A DNA stretch of 64,000 nt from Larimichthys crocea (Eukaryota > Chordata > Actinopteri > Sciaenidae): contig NC_040022.1 in NCBI RefSeq assembly GCF_000972845.2, forward strand, positions 16,335,865 through 16,399,864, written 5' to 3'. Positions 34,650 through 47,328 of this stretch are shown here, piece by piece. How positions within the stretch are numbered: the first letter of the stretch is position 1; each line of letters starts with the position of its first letter. The notes under the pieces were generated by a model that was not told where the DNA came from, did no database searches, and saw nothing but the letters and a program-made list of their open reading frames with translations. Made by a program: the position numbers and the translations under genes.

Positions 34650-37600
34650 AACATTGAACATGTACATATGGATGTAAAAAAGTTCAGCTACTTGTCTCAC
34701 CTCATCTGACTGTCCAGGCATGAATTAATGTACAGTATCTTTGCATGGAGCATTTATAGAAACACTGAGAGTTTGACAAGTTTTTTTCTTTTCTACTAAT
34801 TTCTTTAAGGTGAAATTTTATTAAATTGACTGAAAAAGAAGGAGCAGGCAGTGAAGAGGCATCTAGCTGTAGCTCTGGTTGTCTGCATTTCCAGTAGGTA
34901 AGAGCCCTGGAGTCAGCTGCCCAGGCATAGTGTTTACTCAAATATAATCACTTACTTTGCCTGGGAGCCACTTTGGCAAAATGACAGGAGGCTGAAGACC
35001 AGTTAATAAACAAACATTTAAAAAAAATTGTCAGATAAAATGAATCTTGAGAGTCATAATCTTCTTGTGGTGCCACCAGGCAGAAGACGTGCACTGAAGT
35101 TTGTTTTGATTCATGATGGCGCCTGATATTAGCAACCTTGCATACAGCAATTGTCATTTGGCAAATTAAACACAGTTGTTTGAGTGATTGGTATGAGGTG
35201 GAAAGGTAAAGACAAATTCATCTGTCCATTCTTCACTAAATTGCCTGTTTTCCTTGTATACCTTTCAACATTTGCTGTCATCACTCATCTTTCCAAAGAG
35301 GCAAACCCAATCGCAGCAGCTCTGCACAGCACAGGACAGAAGCCACAAGTGTTGCTTGTTCTCACTTTCCATGTCGCTGCAAGTTCCCCAGTGACAGCCA
35401 GGGAACACTATTGAACATTTACTAATTGGTATAAACAAACAAAGAAATTCCTAGTGTGAATCAATTTATTTTAATTGTGAATTAGAAAACATTTGGCAGG
35501 ATTCTCACTTTGAAACAAGCTGGAAACACTCAAAAGTCAACTGGAAACCACATTTTCAACCAATTAATGGAACTGATGTAAGCTTAATCAGCCAGCTAGA
35601 GCTGACAAATCCTGCACCAGTAGAAGGTGGAGTCTGCTTTTGTCTACCTCCTTGTGAAAACAAGAACTTATTGTTTCATAAATGAATATGGAGTGGTAAA
35701 TCAGCATTAATTGCATAATGTGTGAGGTGCAAGTGAGAAAGGAAAAAGCTTGACAGGCAAGCATGGGGACACTCAGTTCAGTTCTTGAAGTTTAAACATT
35801 TCACCTTTGGGAGAGAATGTATTGAAAGTTACAGTTTTGTCGTGCTGTAAAAAACCCTTACAACCGTCTCACCTGACATACGTGTCAAAACTCAAAGTGG
35901 TTGTTTTGTTGCAGTACGTGTGATGTAACTGTGAGCAATGTGACCCCTGCCTCGTTATAAGATAAGCTTGACGCGTAAACAGAAGTGAAAGACTTTGGAG
36001 AACAATAATGTCAAGAAAACCTACACATACAACTTTCTGACTTTGATTGTTCGATTGTATTTCTGTCTCTGTGGCTTGTTATGTGCACTGACTCATTCAC
36101 ATTAAACGTGTTCTTTATACATGAATCACATTTGCAAAACTGTTATTTGTAACTTAAAAACAAGCCTACGCACTTGGTAAATGTGATCAATATGGCTCCT
36201 GCTATGTTGTTAATTCTTTTATATTAAAGTTCAGCGTCCTTGCTGTTGTTTTTGCCCAGTTTTATTTCTTGGCCCACCCAAAAGTGCTCATAACGGCAGC
36301 CTAGTAGTGAGGGTGTTTGAAATGGAGGAGGACCTAAGGTGGTGAGACAATAACAGGCCACACTTTGCACCACATGGCCCGGGTTTATTTATATTGTTAA
36401 CACTCCCACGGACTACAGTTTGAGACTTACAAGCCTGGATACAGGTGCCAGCAAAATTTGGGTATCACTGGAAAGCCATTGTTATGATGGATTATGTTAA
36501 TAGTTATTAATGCTCAGCCAAAATAATCTACCACCAGGAAACCTACACATTGTATGCTTTTCTACAGGTTATTTGAAATAACAATGAGTTCTTTATTACA
36601 GTTTGAGAGCTCGAGCGTGTGATTCAAAGGACCTGTAATTGTATCTTTCTTGTTGTCATGCAAATGATCAGTGTTATGAGACAATAAAGGATGGACTTAA
36701 ATGCTGACAGCCACCCACATAACTCCCTCAGTATTATTTGTCACAAAAAGATATTTCATCAAATACATGTGTATGTTTTATATATATATAATATATTATA
36801 TATATAATTATATAATATATATAGTAAATAAATATATAAATGTAGATATGTATTAGTACATGCTGTTTTTCTGCACATGCTTACATACAAAGTGCAATCA
36901 AAAAGTGAATATAAGGATATTTAACCCCCCGATAAGACGGGTGGGAGCCGCTTTCCTTCTCTGTTGCTAAAGCAACAAGGAAATGTCATGGCCACATACA
37001 GCCCACTGAATTGAAACTGAGCGGAAAAGAGAGAAAGATCACATTTTCATCCACCGTGTCTGTGCGACACCTGACATCTCCACCTGTCAAATAGCTCTGC
37101 ACTATTTTCAACTGTGGACACTTACAGAAAGAAAAGAGGGGTGAAATGTATTTGACTGAAGCATTTCTGAAATCTGAAAACACAGTGGAAGGCCTGCTTT
37201 AATGTATTTCCATCTGTGTTCACTGTGATGACATTCCCTGTCAAATAATTATCCCTTCAATCAAATTTTATTTATAGCACAGCAGATATATTCTTCCTTC
37301 CTTGGTTAAGCTTCGTAGCCACAGGAGTGTGTAATTACTCCCATCTCATGGTGGTATGAGTCCAACAGTTTCCGCAGGTTGACTTCATTTCAGTCAAACC
37401 TGAACAGATGACAAGTCTGAGAAACATCTTTTTAATTAATTACAATAAAGGTGTGAGGACAACAGGAAATAATCTCTCACATATCAGTTTTTGTGATGAC
37501 TGCAAAAGTGGGAGAGACAGATATTTTTAACTCAAGAGGAGGTACAGTGTGCGCACTGCACTTATTTTATCTTTGAATGTGGCCAGAATTTATAAAACGA

Positions 37601-40600
37601 CCCCCTGGCCACTTTAACTTAACACACATATAAAATGCTTAATATGTAATAATGCAACATCTACTGCAGCGTTTCTATCAAGTTTCTAGCTTCTCCCTGT
37701 CTTTATCTTCCCGTTATAGCGAGCACATGAAAATCATTTCAACATAAAAGAGTTTGAGGACCTCAAAAACCACAAAATGACAAAAGTCACATGGTTGTGT
37801 GCTAAAAAGGCCTCAAGGGTCTTTTTGATATTTACCAAGTTAATTCCTGTAGGAATATCTAGAAAGGTCTTGGTGGAATTTGCTGAGATTACTTCACCCC
37901 ACTATTCCAATGTGTCAATATCTGCTCATCTAAGTCTATGTGGAGATGTGTCAGACTATATTAAAGAGAAAAAGGAAAGTTAGATATATTCTGTACCTAT
38001 ATTGAATATGTACATATTCATCAGCCATTTTTCAATCTGAAGTGTGTATTAATGCTTTGTCATGTGTGTCTAGAGGCACAGGGGAGGCAGGCAACAGAAA
38101 AAGGAAGCACTGCAACAGATATGTGTTACGTACACTCCTCATATGACATCCAAGTTGTTGTTTTTTTAAATACATTAAAGAGATGGAGACATATGAGGAA
38201 ATCACAGTGTTATAGCACATCTACAGGGTGATATGAGCTGATGAAATACACACACACACACTCACATGGGGTGGCATTTCCTTGCACAAAGGCTAATTAA
38301 GCCTTTCTTTATGCAGGTGTTGTGCCTTTGCACATGCGACTTGTGTGCAGGTGAGGAGCAACCATTACTGAGAAAAATCAACTAATTTGCTTGACAGAAA
38401 GGCGGAAACACAGCAGGGTGTGGACAACAAAGAGAAAATGTGGAAAGGGGGGGGGGGTGTAAATGCAAAAAAAGATAAAGATAAAGATCATTAAAAAAGA
38501 AAAGGGGCAATATGGGAAGCCAAATAAAAATAATGGACATGTGAGGCTTGCAGGTGAACATACGTCTTCTGCTCTCCCGTTTGTGATATTGCTGGTACAC
38601 TTATGCCCCTTTTAAAAAGCACATCTAGAGCACAGTTGTAGTGTTGCCAGCAGCACATTACAAGTTTTGATAGTCTAAAATGACGTGAACAAGTACATTT
38701 ACAACTGAGGCGTTTTAGGCATTGTTTATATGGCATGATTCATGTCATCTTTTCGAACCAGTAATACTAAATCTCTACAGACTGCACAACCTCTGTTGAG
38801 CAGTTACATACATCTATACCATATATTGATCTATTGATCTGTTTCTTGGAGTAAATTTTATTTAACAAGCTGTAGCAGAGCTACTATTCCGCTGCAGTTC
38901 GGTCCAGCCATATTAATGTAATTTTGTGAGTAATGGAGCCTGTAGACTGATCTGTCAATCAGATGATATCCAAAATGATCCGGCTTATTAGTTTGTTGCA
39001 TAACAGTGCAGTTACTGCCAGCTTGAATTTAGTCAAGAACCTCCCAAGGACCACAGAACAGTTTTTACACTCAGTTGAAGCAGAACCTTTTGAAAAAAGA
39101 AATCACACTGAAAGTAAAACACTTTGTTAAAATCTTAGAAAGGTCTTCATTTGGCATTTTACTGCACTGTCAAATGGCTCTGTTATATTACATAACAGTT
39201 AACAAGTGGCTACAGAAATTGTGAAATGTTATCTGTTACGATGGCCTCCAGAAATGCCACACCTGTCGCTCAGGTACAAGTCAAAGTCCTCCAGAAGCAC
39301 TCCAGCCCACTTGACTTTTCTGCTTGTCATGAACATTTTCTCAAATGAAAATAAATTACCAAAGATTTTTGTCTACATCATAACGCGTACCCCATTTGCA
39401 AATGAACTGATAAAAAAATGCAAATACCACATTTGACAGTTTGCTTTTCCATATTTAGTAATTGGTTTTCTCTTATTCTTTATAACCTTTTTTTTTTTTT
39501 AAATCTCCACACACTTTCATACCCATGTCAAAATTTACACCTCCTCATAACTGACTCATAACTCTGTTTTCACTTAATTACATTTAGGAAAATAAGCTTA
39601 GTCACTGCCTTCCTGAGAGTTAGGTGAAAGAACTGCAAAGAGCTGGATGCTCTAGCTTAACATAAAGAGCGGAAGCACTGGAAACAGCTACCCTGGCTCT
39701 TTCAAAAGTTCGATAACACATCATCAACGCCCCTGAGGCTTCCTAATTAACATGTTGTATCTCTTTTGTTTAATCCGTACACAAATCTGGAACTACTTCC
39801 TGGCCTGGTGCACTGAAGTCCTTGTGTTTTGTCACTGTGACAATAATAATGTGCCATTTTTACATTTCTGTTTATGTGTGGATTAAACAAATGAGATGCA
39901 ACATAATTTGGCTTTGGTAGTAGACAGAACTTTTTCAAACTTCTTCTGTCTCCAGCTTTTATGCTAAGCTAAGATAATCAACTGGCTCCATAATTAGCAT
40001 AAAAATATGAGAGCAGCGCTGATTTTCTCATCTACCCTGCAAGAAAGCAAATATGTTATTTTTGTCTTTTGAAAGCCCGTCGCCTGCTGCTCGACACCCG
40101 CTCCTTTCGAGGATTGTGTTAAATGGGTAATGAGCTGTGCCTACTTTCTTCCAGACATACTGTAACATTTTCAATTACAGTTGAAGAGTTCAGTTTGTGT
40201 TTCATCAAATCACAAAATCTTTTGTCTGACGCTTGAGAGTTTTTTTTACTGTCTTTTTGCCAAACTCTAGGCATGCGGCTGTTCAGTCTTTTTTTTTTTA
40301 TTGCCATTCTGCCATGTAGCAGAGATTTATAAAGTTCTGACTTTATAAATCTGACTTTTGTTCTTCCACAAAGATCTGCCATCACACAAGTGAATCTGTG
40401 GAATATTTCTTAACTTTCTAACCCTGAAAAGCTGGTTTCTCTTTAGTCCAGTAGTTACCCCAGGAAATACATATTTTTTTGCAGTTTCTACCCTGTTTGT
40501 GAGTTCTGTGTGTGATGGTATATGTCAGATGGTAAATGTGTGTTGCATCCACCACCTTCTGCAGGTAGAATAAACAGGGATGATTTTGGGTGAACAAATC

Positions 40601-43600
40601 ACCTGTTGCCAATAAAATGTGCAACTGCCATCTGGTATTTCCTCCCATGATACAAACAGATTATATTCCATATGTAGATTTAAAAGACTGAATTTGCATT
40701 TTCATTTCTGTGACAATTGTAAAGTTTAGGTTGCATTTGCAGTGTGATGGACGCACATTGGCACACTCCAGTGAAAGCCATGTGTCTCCAAAAATCATTA
40801 CCCTTTAACAAACTGATAAAAACAGCCCTGGTTTCAGCTTCATCACATTACATTTTTTGAGAAAATGCACAGGAGTTTTTAATCAACTGTTCAGCTTAAG
40901 AAGTAGGATAATTTTCCAAACCCATAAAGGAACATTTAATCCTTTGCATCCTCTGCAAAATCACCAGAGCAATGATTCAGTATGAAATATCACATTTACA
41001 CACTGATTATTTCAGGTTAGGAAACAACATCTTTTGAAATATTATTGTTAATCTTAAGGAACATAACAATTTGAAGTCAGGTTAAGGGTTCTAGCTAAGC
41101 TCCAAATGCATTTGATTTACTTAAGATTTAGATAATTACAAGCAGGTCAGACAGATAAAACTGTAGGTATTGAACTGATCCTGGGGATGGATATGAATGT
41201 AGGATGTAGTGAGCGGGTTGCTACGTCCTTAACAGCATAACACTATAGCTTTGAACCTGTGTTCACTCAAGAAAGATGTAGGGATAAGGATCTGGACTAT
41301 TCAAATGCAGTCATGGGAAACAGACTGCAGAATCTGTTGCCTTGCCAACCAAGCCCCTCAGAGTGTGAGGGTTAAATGTAAAAGACTCTCTGCCAATGCA
41401 AATATAGGTTGCCATCTGTTTCCATTACACTCCCTTTGTTACATATTGTAAAACAATCCAGAAAATGGTGTAGGTGTTCAGATCACTAATTTAAGCGATG
41501 TGAGAGAAATTTGCATACCTGAAGGTAAAAAATACCCCTATAAGCCTTTCAAGATGCTGGAATATGATTGTTCTCCTTACCTTCTATCTGTCATCACTGA
41601 AGATTAAAATATATCATTGTAGAAATGTGGTGATAATTTGTTCAACACATTTTTTTTAATGTTGGAACATTAGCTTGCACTAGTTACTGTTGCACAGTCG
41701 ACATCTCTACAGTAAAAACCTGAATATTTAATGTAAAACGGAGAATTTCTCTTTTATATAAACGATCTGCAGTTCAAATCATATCTATCTGCAATCATCA
41801 GAATGTATTGTACGTGTTGCAAAGCAAAGTTATCCTCAAATGAAAGAGTCTTTTTTTAACTGCCAGTCGTCCAAACCAGTTGATGCCAATTTTAGCTCGG
41901 CTTTGAAATACAAAGCAAACTTCTGAGGAATTGCTAAAGTTTTGTGGCCGATTTAATTTCTGTCTCTGACTATTAATCTCCAGTGGAGCCGACAGAGATA
42001 TCGAGAAGGCAAGAAAACAGCAAACTTGTTGCTAAGGAACAGTGAGAAATAACCCTAACTTTTCTTGAAGCATCTGATCTTATCTCCCATGGTGCGCACA
42101 GCTCTGTATGTGTGTGTGTGTGTGTGAGTGCATGTCGTGGGGGGGTGGGGGTGGTAGTTGGGGGAGTCAGGTTCAGCAGAGGTTGTTTCTAGGCAACTGT
42201 TAAAAAAAAAAAAAAAAAAAAACATGTTTGTTTTTTTCTGTGTCTTTCTATTCATTATAGCCCATTTTTTCACAAATACAATTTCTCATCATTTGGACAG
42301 GGTTAACTGGCGCTCTGTGGTGTATGAGCGTATGAGCTTTGATGGGAAAAAAACAAACATGACAAATGATAAAGCTTTCTACTGTTTGGAAAATGTCCCA
42401 ACATTCATTACTACATAATATTTGTGCAAGCAACTTTTGAGTAAGATAGATCAGAGGTGGTCATGTCCTCTATGCAAAGTTATATAGAAATATACATGCT
42501 CTCAACCTTTGATATATTTGTTTATAATCAAGACATGTTTTTTTGTGGTTTTGTCTTCTCATGTTTTGTCTTAAACCAAGCTATATGTTTGCAATCATTC
42601 TAGTTATCACATGTTCTAAATTTGTTCAGTTGCATCCAGCTCAAAGATGCCAGCGTACATGAAGTGATGCTCGAATATTTGACCTATAACAGCTGTTGGC
42701 CTGCTGCCCAGTTAAGCCTCAGATGGGAGCAGTTCATTAAATTACAACCAGCGAGCTGTGGTAGAGTAAACAAACAAACAAGTGGTTTTTCAAGTGATAT
42801 TGAGCCTATTGCACAGTTGTTAGGATGACATACGTGTGTCATGCAGCAGTTTGAAATGTCATCCTGTGACCTTATTATCCTCATCGTTTTAATCAAAGCT
42901 GCATTTGTGCAATTATGTGTGTGTGTGTGTGTGTGCATGTGTGTGTGTGTTTGCAAGAGGTGCAGAATTTCACATGATGGATTTTACATATGTTTTCTGG
43001 CTTTGACAATGTGTTAAAATTAAGAGCCGTTTTAAGTCTGTTCATTTGAAGTAATTAAACACAAATTTATATCAGTACAGCTAAGTGGGGTAAAAACCAT
43101 GCACAGCAAAAACCTACTGTATTATTTCATATTCACAAACTGACAGTACAAGCAGAGCAGCAACTAATTAGAGTGCCTACCCCCTACTCCTCCACACACA
43201 CATGCACAGAGAGAGAGAGAGACACACACACACACACATCGTGATTGTACTGATGTCTTTTACAGTCGATCTCCTTTGATATAAGTTTTAATTGGCTGTA
43301 TGTTAGGTGTTTAATTGGGGGCTTCGAGCTGATGTTTCAGGTAGAACCTGTGGCACATTCGGTGTTTTGTCAAAATATAATTAAAATCCTCTTCCTCCGG
43401 AGACATGACCTCCACATCACACAAACACACCTACTGTGCATTCCAGTCTGCATGTGTGCGTGTGAGAGGGCAGACAACCCACTGCTTCTACTAACAGCGA
43501 GTTTGCAGGCAGCATCCCTTTAATTATCCCAGGTGATCATTTGCCCTTGTGATCCAGACAGTACAGTGCGGGACGGCAAGTCAGTTTGGTCAAATAATTT

Positions 43601-46400
43601 CTTACTAACCTCAGCAATGATGGGGTAAAGCTGTATTAGTCCATATTATCATCTTGTTGCACATTAGGGTCAGTACAGGTAATTCATTGGAAATGTATAT
43701 TAACGTCCTCCACTCATGTGCACTTTATGTAACAGCGATAGATGACACATGTCACCAAACCGACATGAATGCTTGATTCCTAACAAAGAATAAACAATAG
43801 CTGATAGAAAGTATTTCCTAATAGACAATGGATGTGTTCATAAGTTTTTTATGTTGTATTTTTAAATACATACTATTAATTTTGAAGCATGTACAAGCAT
43901 TGTCTTTTATGATCTGCTTCTCTGATATTTTCTGCCTTATGAATTGATCCAGTTTTTAATGTGATGTAAGTATGTCTGTATAACTGTGTAAAAATAAGAC
44001 TTTAAAGTTTGATCCTTGACTAAATCTGATATGTTGTTTTCTCAATAAATTAGAATGCTGTCAAGAAAGCTGTAATAAGTATGGAAGTAAATGTGCATTT
44101 AGTTTCCATGAAATGTAATGTGACTTTTTTCTGTTAGTTATCTCCTCTGTACAAGTTATGTGCAAAAATTACCACCAATAAATAAACAATTAACCTCTCT
44201 CTGAATGATAACCTGTTGGTTTGCATGTTTAAGCGATTCCTTTGTGTGCTATGTCCCTCTCCGATATCCACTTTCAGCAGGGAATACATCCAATTAAAGA
44301 ACCACAATGCTGTTTCATGGGGACTTTAATTGTGCCACTAGTCTGACGTCAGACCGCTGGAGTCTATTTCTAAGCAATTTCCTAGGACAAGGACATGAGA
44401 AGGAATAAGTCCTTGGCCTAATTTAAGTGCAGTAAAAAGAAAAAAGATGCTATGTTTTTGAATAAACTTGTGTGTGCTGTCTACATGATAATAAAACTTC
44501 AGCCTTCACTATTTACAGTTTTATCTTTTTCTCAACATAAGTTTCATGTTGCATCCAACGACATGGATGAACTCTGCACTTCAATCTTTTCTACAGTTAG
44601 ATAGTGCCCTCTGTTGCAAGAAGAATACAACTACAGCTTTGATTTCCAGCTTATCGTAAACCAGACACATTCATAACATTCAATTCTGATTCATATGTCA
44701 AAGTAACTGGAAAATGGCTGATTTGGAGTACAATATACTACAGTATGGTTATAGTTTCTTAACTCTGAAGAAGTCCTGCAAATATCAATTATCTTTAAAC
44801 TTAAGGCTTAAGTGAACAAAAAAAATAGTACAAAGAAAAGATTATGGAAAGACATAGCATTAGCACAAGAACAAAAGTATTTTGCACTGTTTTATAAAAC
44901 CAACTACTGTATGTGTATATGTTTCGACCTAAGTCTATAGATATCCAGTGGTCCACAAGATCTTCACTTTTTGTTACAAGAGAAAAGAGTTTATCTTATT
45001 TTATTGTGTTTCTGCTACTGTAAACTATAGATTTATTAAACTCAGTGGACTGATTGCACTGTGGACGGTTTGACATGTCAAAGCAGGAAACTCAGATCTG
45101 TATTAATAATTGCTGCGCCATTACTGTTTTTAGATTCACCTGTGTTTTCCTGCTGGGATGTCAAAAGTCAAAGCCATTCACTGTGTCGTATCGTTCTCAG
45201 GCTTATTTCTGGGTTCAGGGTCATTAGCCTAGCCAGGTCAGTGGCACCTGTGAGAATACTTGGCCTGTCTCCCTTCTTTGTCACACACTTTTAGCAGGTT
45301 TGTGACAAATCAGTGTCAAAGAAGTGTGCATCATAAGCTTCATTAAATATAAGTGTGTATGCGCCTGCTCTCTGTTGGTGCCCAGTGTTTCCATGGCATC
45401 TAACTCTTTGCCATTACATGAACATGTTTAGGCAGGAAGTCAAATGTCACATTGCCCAAGAGACCGTATCACACGGTTCTTTCACTGTGAATGGGTCAGC
45501 ACAAACCTCCCACTCGGGCTGCTATAAGAAGGAAGAAAGTCGGTCATTGTGTTCTTTCATTGTCCTACTGCTTAAACCTCTAAAAAAAACAATGTACACC
45601 ACCTGCTCAGCAACAAATGGCAGACAGACAACTAGCTGGTGAATAAAATGGAGCATTTAGCAGCTAAAGAGCCAAATAAAAGAGTGAATAATGGACTTTA
45701 CATAAAGACAGTGGGTGGTGCAAATAGATTATGTCACAGCAGTAATGCTAGCTTTGTGTAAAACTCTGAGGCTTGGTAAGTTTACTCGTCCAGCTGACCT
45801 CAGCTGCCAACTCACAAGAATTGGACTAAAATTTCTCTTTTTTATGTTATAAAAGCGTAACTGATGTTATTAGCTGGCTGTGTTATAGACTAACATTAGC
45901 ATTAATATAACAAGAAGGGATAAAGATACTATTAAAATGCTGAGTGTAATTCACATTCATGACTAATGATGATTAGTTGTTGGATTTTGTGTATGAACTA
46001 ATCAGCACATGAATGATGACACAAATGAGCCAAAGTGCACAGAGTATTAAGAGCAAGGGTCATTGCCTTTCCTACCATTCATCTGATTCATGTTTCCTGT
46101 ATTTCTTAGGCGTGAGTTTACTTTTGGCCTACTACACCCCTGAAAAAATCTCTACAGTCAGATGTCTCACCAGCCTACAGTTTTTAATTTTCAATGTTCA
46201 AATTTTCCCAGTCATACAATATATTTGTTTGTTTTTGGTGGTGAGTGACAGAAATCTACCAGAAACTTTCATATTTTACCAGCTTTTGGTTGATTGTTCT
46301 TTGGCTCTGAGTAATATATTTTACCAGCTTTTGGTTGATTGTTCTTTGGCTCTGAGTAATAAAGCCACATTGCTCAGACATTGGTATTTTTGTGTTTTAG
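34650..46400. other. Gene-poor intergenic region
   Basis: About 11.7 kb without a recognisable exon, RNA gene or intact element. It holds AT repeats at about 36775-36840, a poly-G run near 38447-38458, TG tracts near 42109-42126 and 42917-42950, a poly-A run near 42200-42220, and mixed GA/CA tracts near 43208-43240. An RFX X-box-like GTTGCTAAAGCAAC lies at 36963-36976. Enhancers may be present but cannot be shown from sequence alone. Confidence 0.5.
46271..46360. repeat. Perfect tandem duplication of 45 bases
   Basis: The unit beginning ATATTTTACCAGCTTTTGG occupies 46271-46315 and is repeated exactly at 46316-46360. Lack of divergence suggests a recent slippage or duplication. Confidence 0.95.
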
Positions 46401-46506
46401 CATCAGGGGCACAATTGTCGTAAATATTGCTCACTTGGGCTCTGGCATGACACTGGCTCCAGTCACAATCTTAAGGTTTACACATCCTGGAGGACAGGTA
46501 ACATAG
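46400..46506 (+). pseudogene. Probable relic of gpx4 exon 3 with its splice donor
   Basis: AAGGTTTACACATCCTGG at 46473-46490 matches AAGGTTTACGCATCCTGG in gpx4 exon 3 with one difference. It runs straight into AGGACAGGTAACA, identical to the end of exon 3 plus the start of intron 3, with about 20 exon bases missing between. Further left, AGGGGCAC...GTAAATATTGCTC weakly resembles the exon start (AGGGGACG...GTAAATGTAGCCTC), and a TTTTGTGTTTTAG stands where the acceptor would be. It lies about 2.1 kb upstream of the intact exon 3, in the same orientation. The selenocysteine codon region is not preserved. Assignment rests on visual alignment only. Confidence 0.5.
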
Positions 46507-46529
46507 GTATGAGGAAATACAGGTTATAG

Positions 46530-46794
46530 ACAAATCTATCTATCTATCTATATATATATATCATGCCACTTTTATCCTCAGTACTTGTCTGTTTTAAAGG
46601 TTGATTTTTTTTCGTGTTTATTGTGTAGGTTATAGATATTTCCGTCTGTTTCACTTCTGTCTGTTTATTGTGGGTTTTTTTTTTTTTTTGGCTTTTTTAC
46701 TTTTTTCTACTTCTGTAGTGTATGCTACACTTTTCTCTGCTGTAACAAGTAAATTTACCCGTGGGATCATAACAACCTAATCTAATCTAATCTA

Positions 46795-46892
<98 letters not shown>

Positions 46893-47122
46893 TTATATAT
46901 CATGCCACTTTTATCCTCAGTACTTGTCTGTTTTGATTGTTTTTCGTGTTTATTGTGTAGGTTATAGATATTTTCGTCTGTTTCATTTCTGTCTGTTTAT
47001 TGTGGGGTTTGTTTTGTGGCTTTTTTACTTTTTTCTAATTCTGTAGTGTATGCTACACTTTTCTCTGCTGTAACAAGTAAATTTTCCCGTGGGACCATAA
47101 CAATCTAATCTAATCTAATCTA

Positions 47123-47183
<61 letters not shown>
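46530..47183 (+). repeat. Two tandem retroposon-like units ending in (AATCT)n and (CTAT)n
   Basis: Each unit contains ATCATGCCACTTTTATCCTC, GTACTTGTCTGTTTT, GTGTAGGTTATAGATATT, TGTAGTGTATGCTACAC and CTGCTGTAACAAGTAAATTT. Each ends CCCGTGGGA(T/C)CATAACAA followed by TCTAA pentamers and a CTAT array (46796-46890 and 47116-47183). The units start near 46552 and 46893. The non-microsatellite part, ending in a microsatellite tail, looks like the 3' end of a retroposon that was then duplicated. Confidence 0.8.
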
Positions 47184-47286
47184 GCACTAATTGTCAAACA
47201 TACATGGACTATAACAAAGCGTCATGTCATACATTTACACAGATCAACTCGACCTGCCCATAAATGCTGAGTCATGGTAGTTCAGT

Positions 47287-47328
47287 GGGCGGGGTTGGAA
47301 AGATCACGTGACTCCGGTTGTCACCGCC
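47287..47328 (+). promoter_or_regulatory. gpx4 proximal promoter/5'UTR elements
   Basis: A GC box GGGCGGGG (47287-47294) and a CACGTG E-box (47305-47310) lie within 45 bases of the first ATG. There is no TATA box. The 5'UTR must be short, or these sites are inside it. Confidence 0.5.

Noticed and set aside
46013..46423. 136-residue frame with an in-frame 15-residue duplication
   Set aside because: The repeat is simply the 45-base tandem DNA duplication, and the rest has no protein-like conservation that I recognise.
46796..47183. Regularly spaced short repeats reminiscent of an array
   Set aside because: They are CTAT/TCTAA microsatellites without unique spacers, not a CRISPR array; the genome is eukaryotic.
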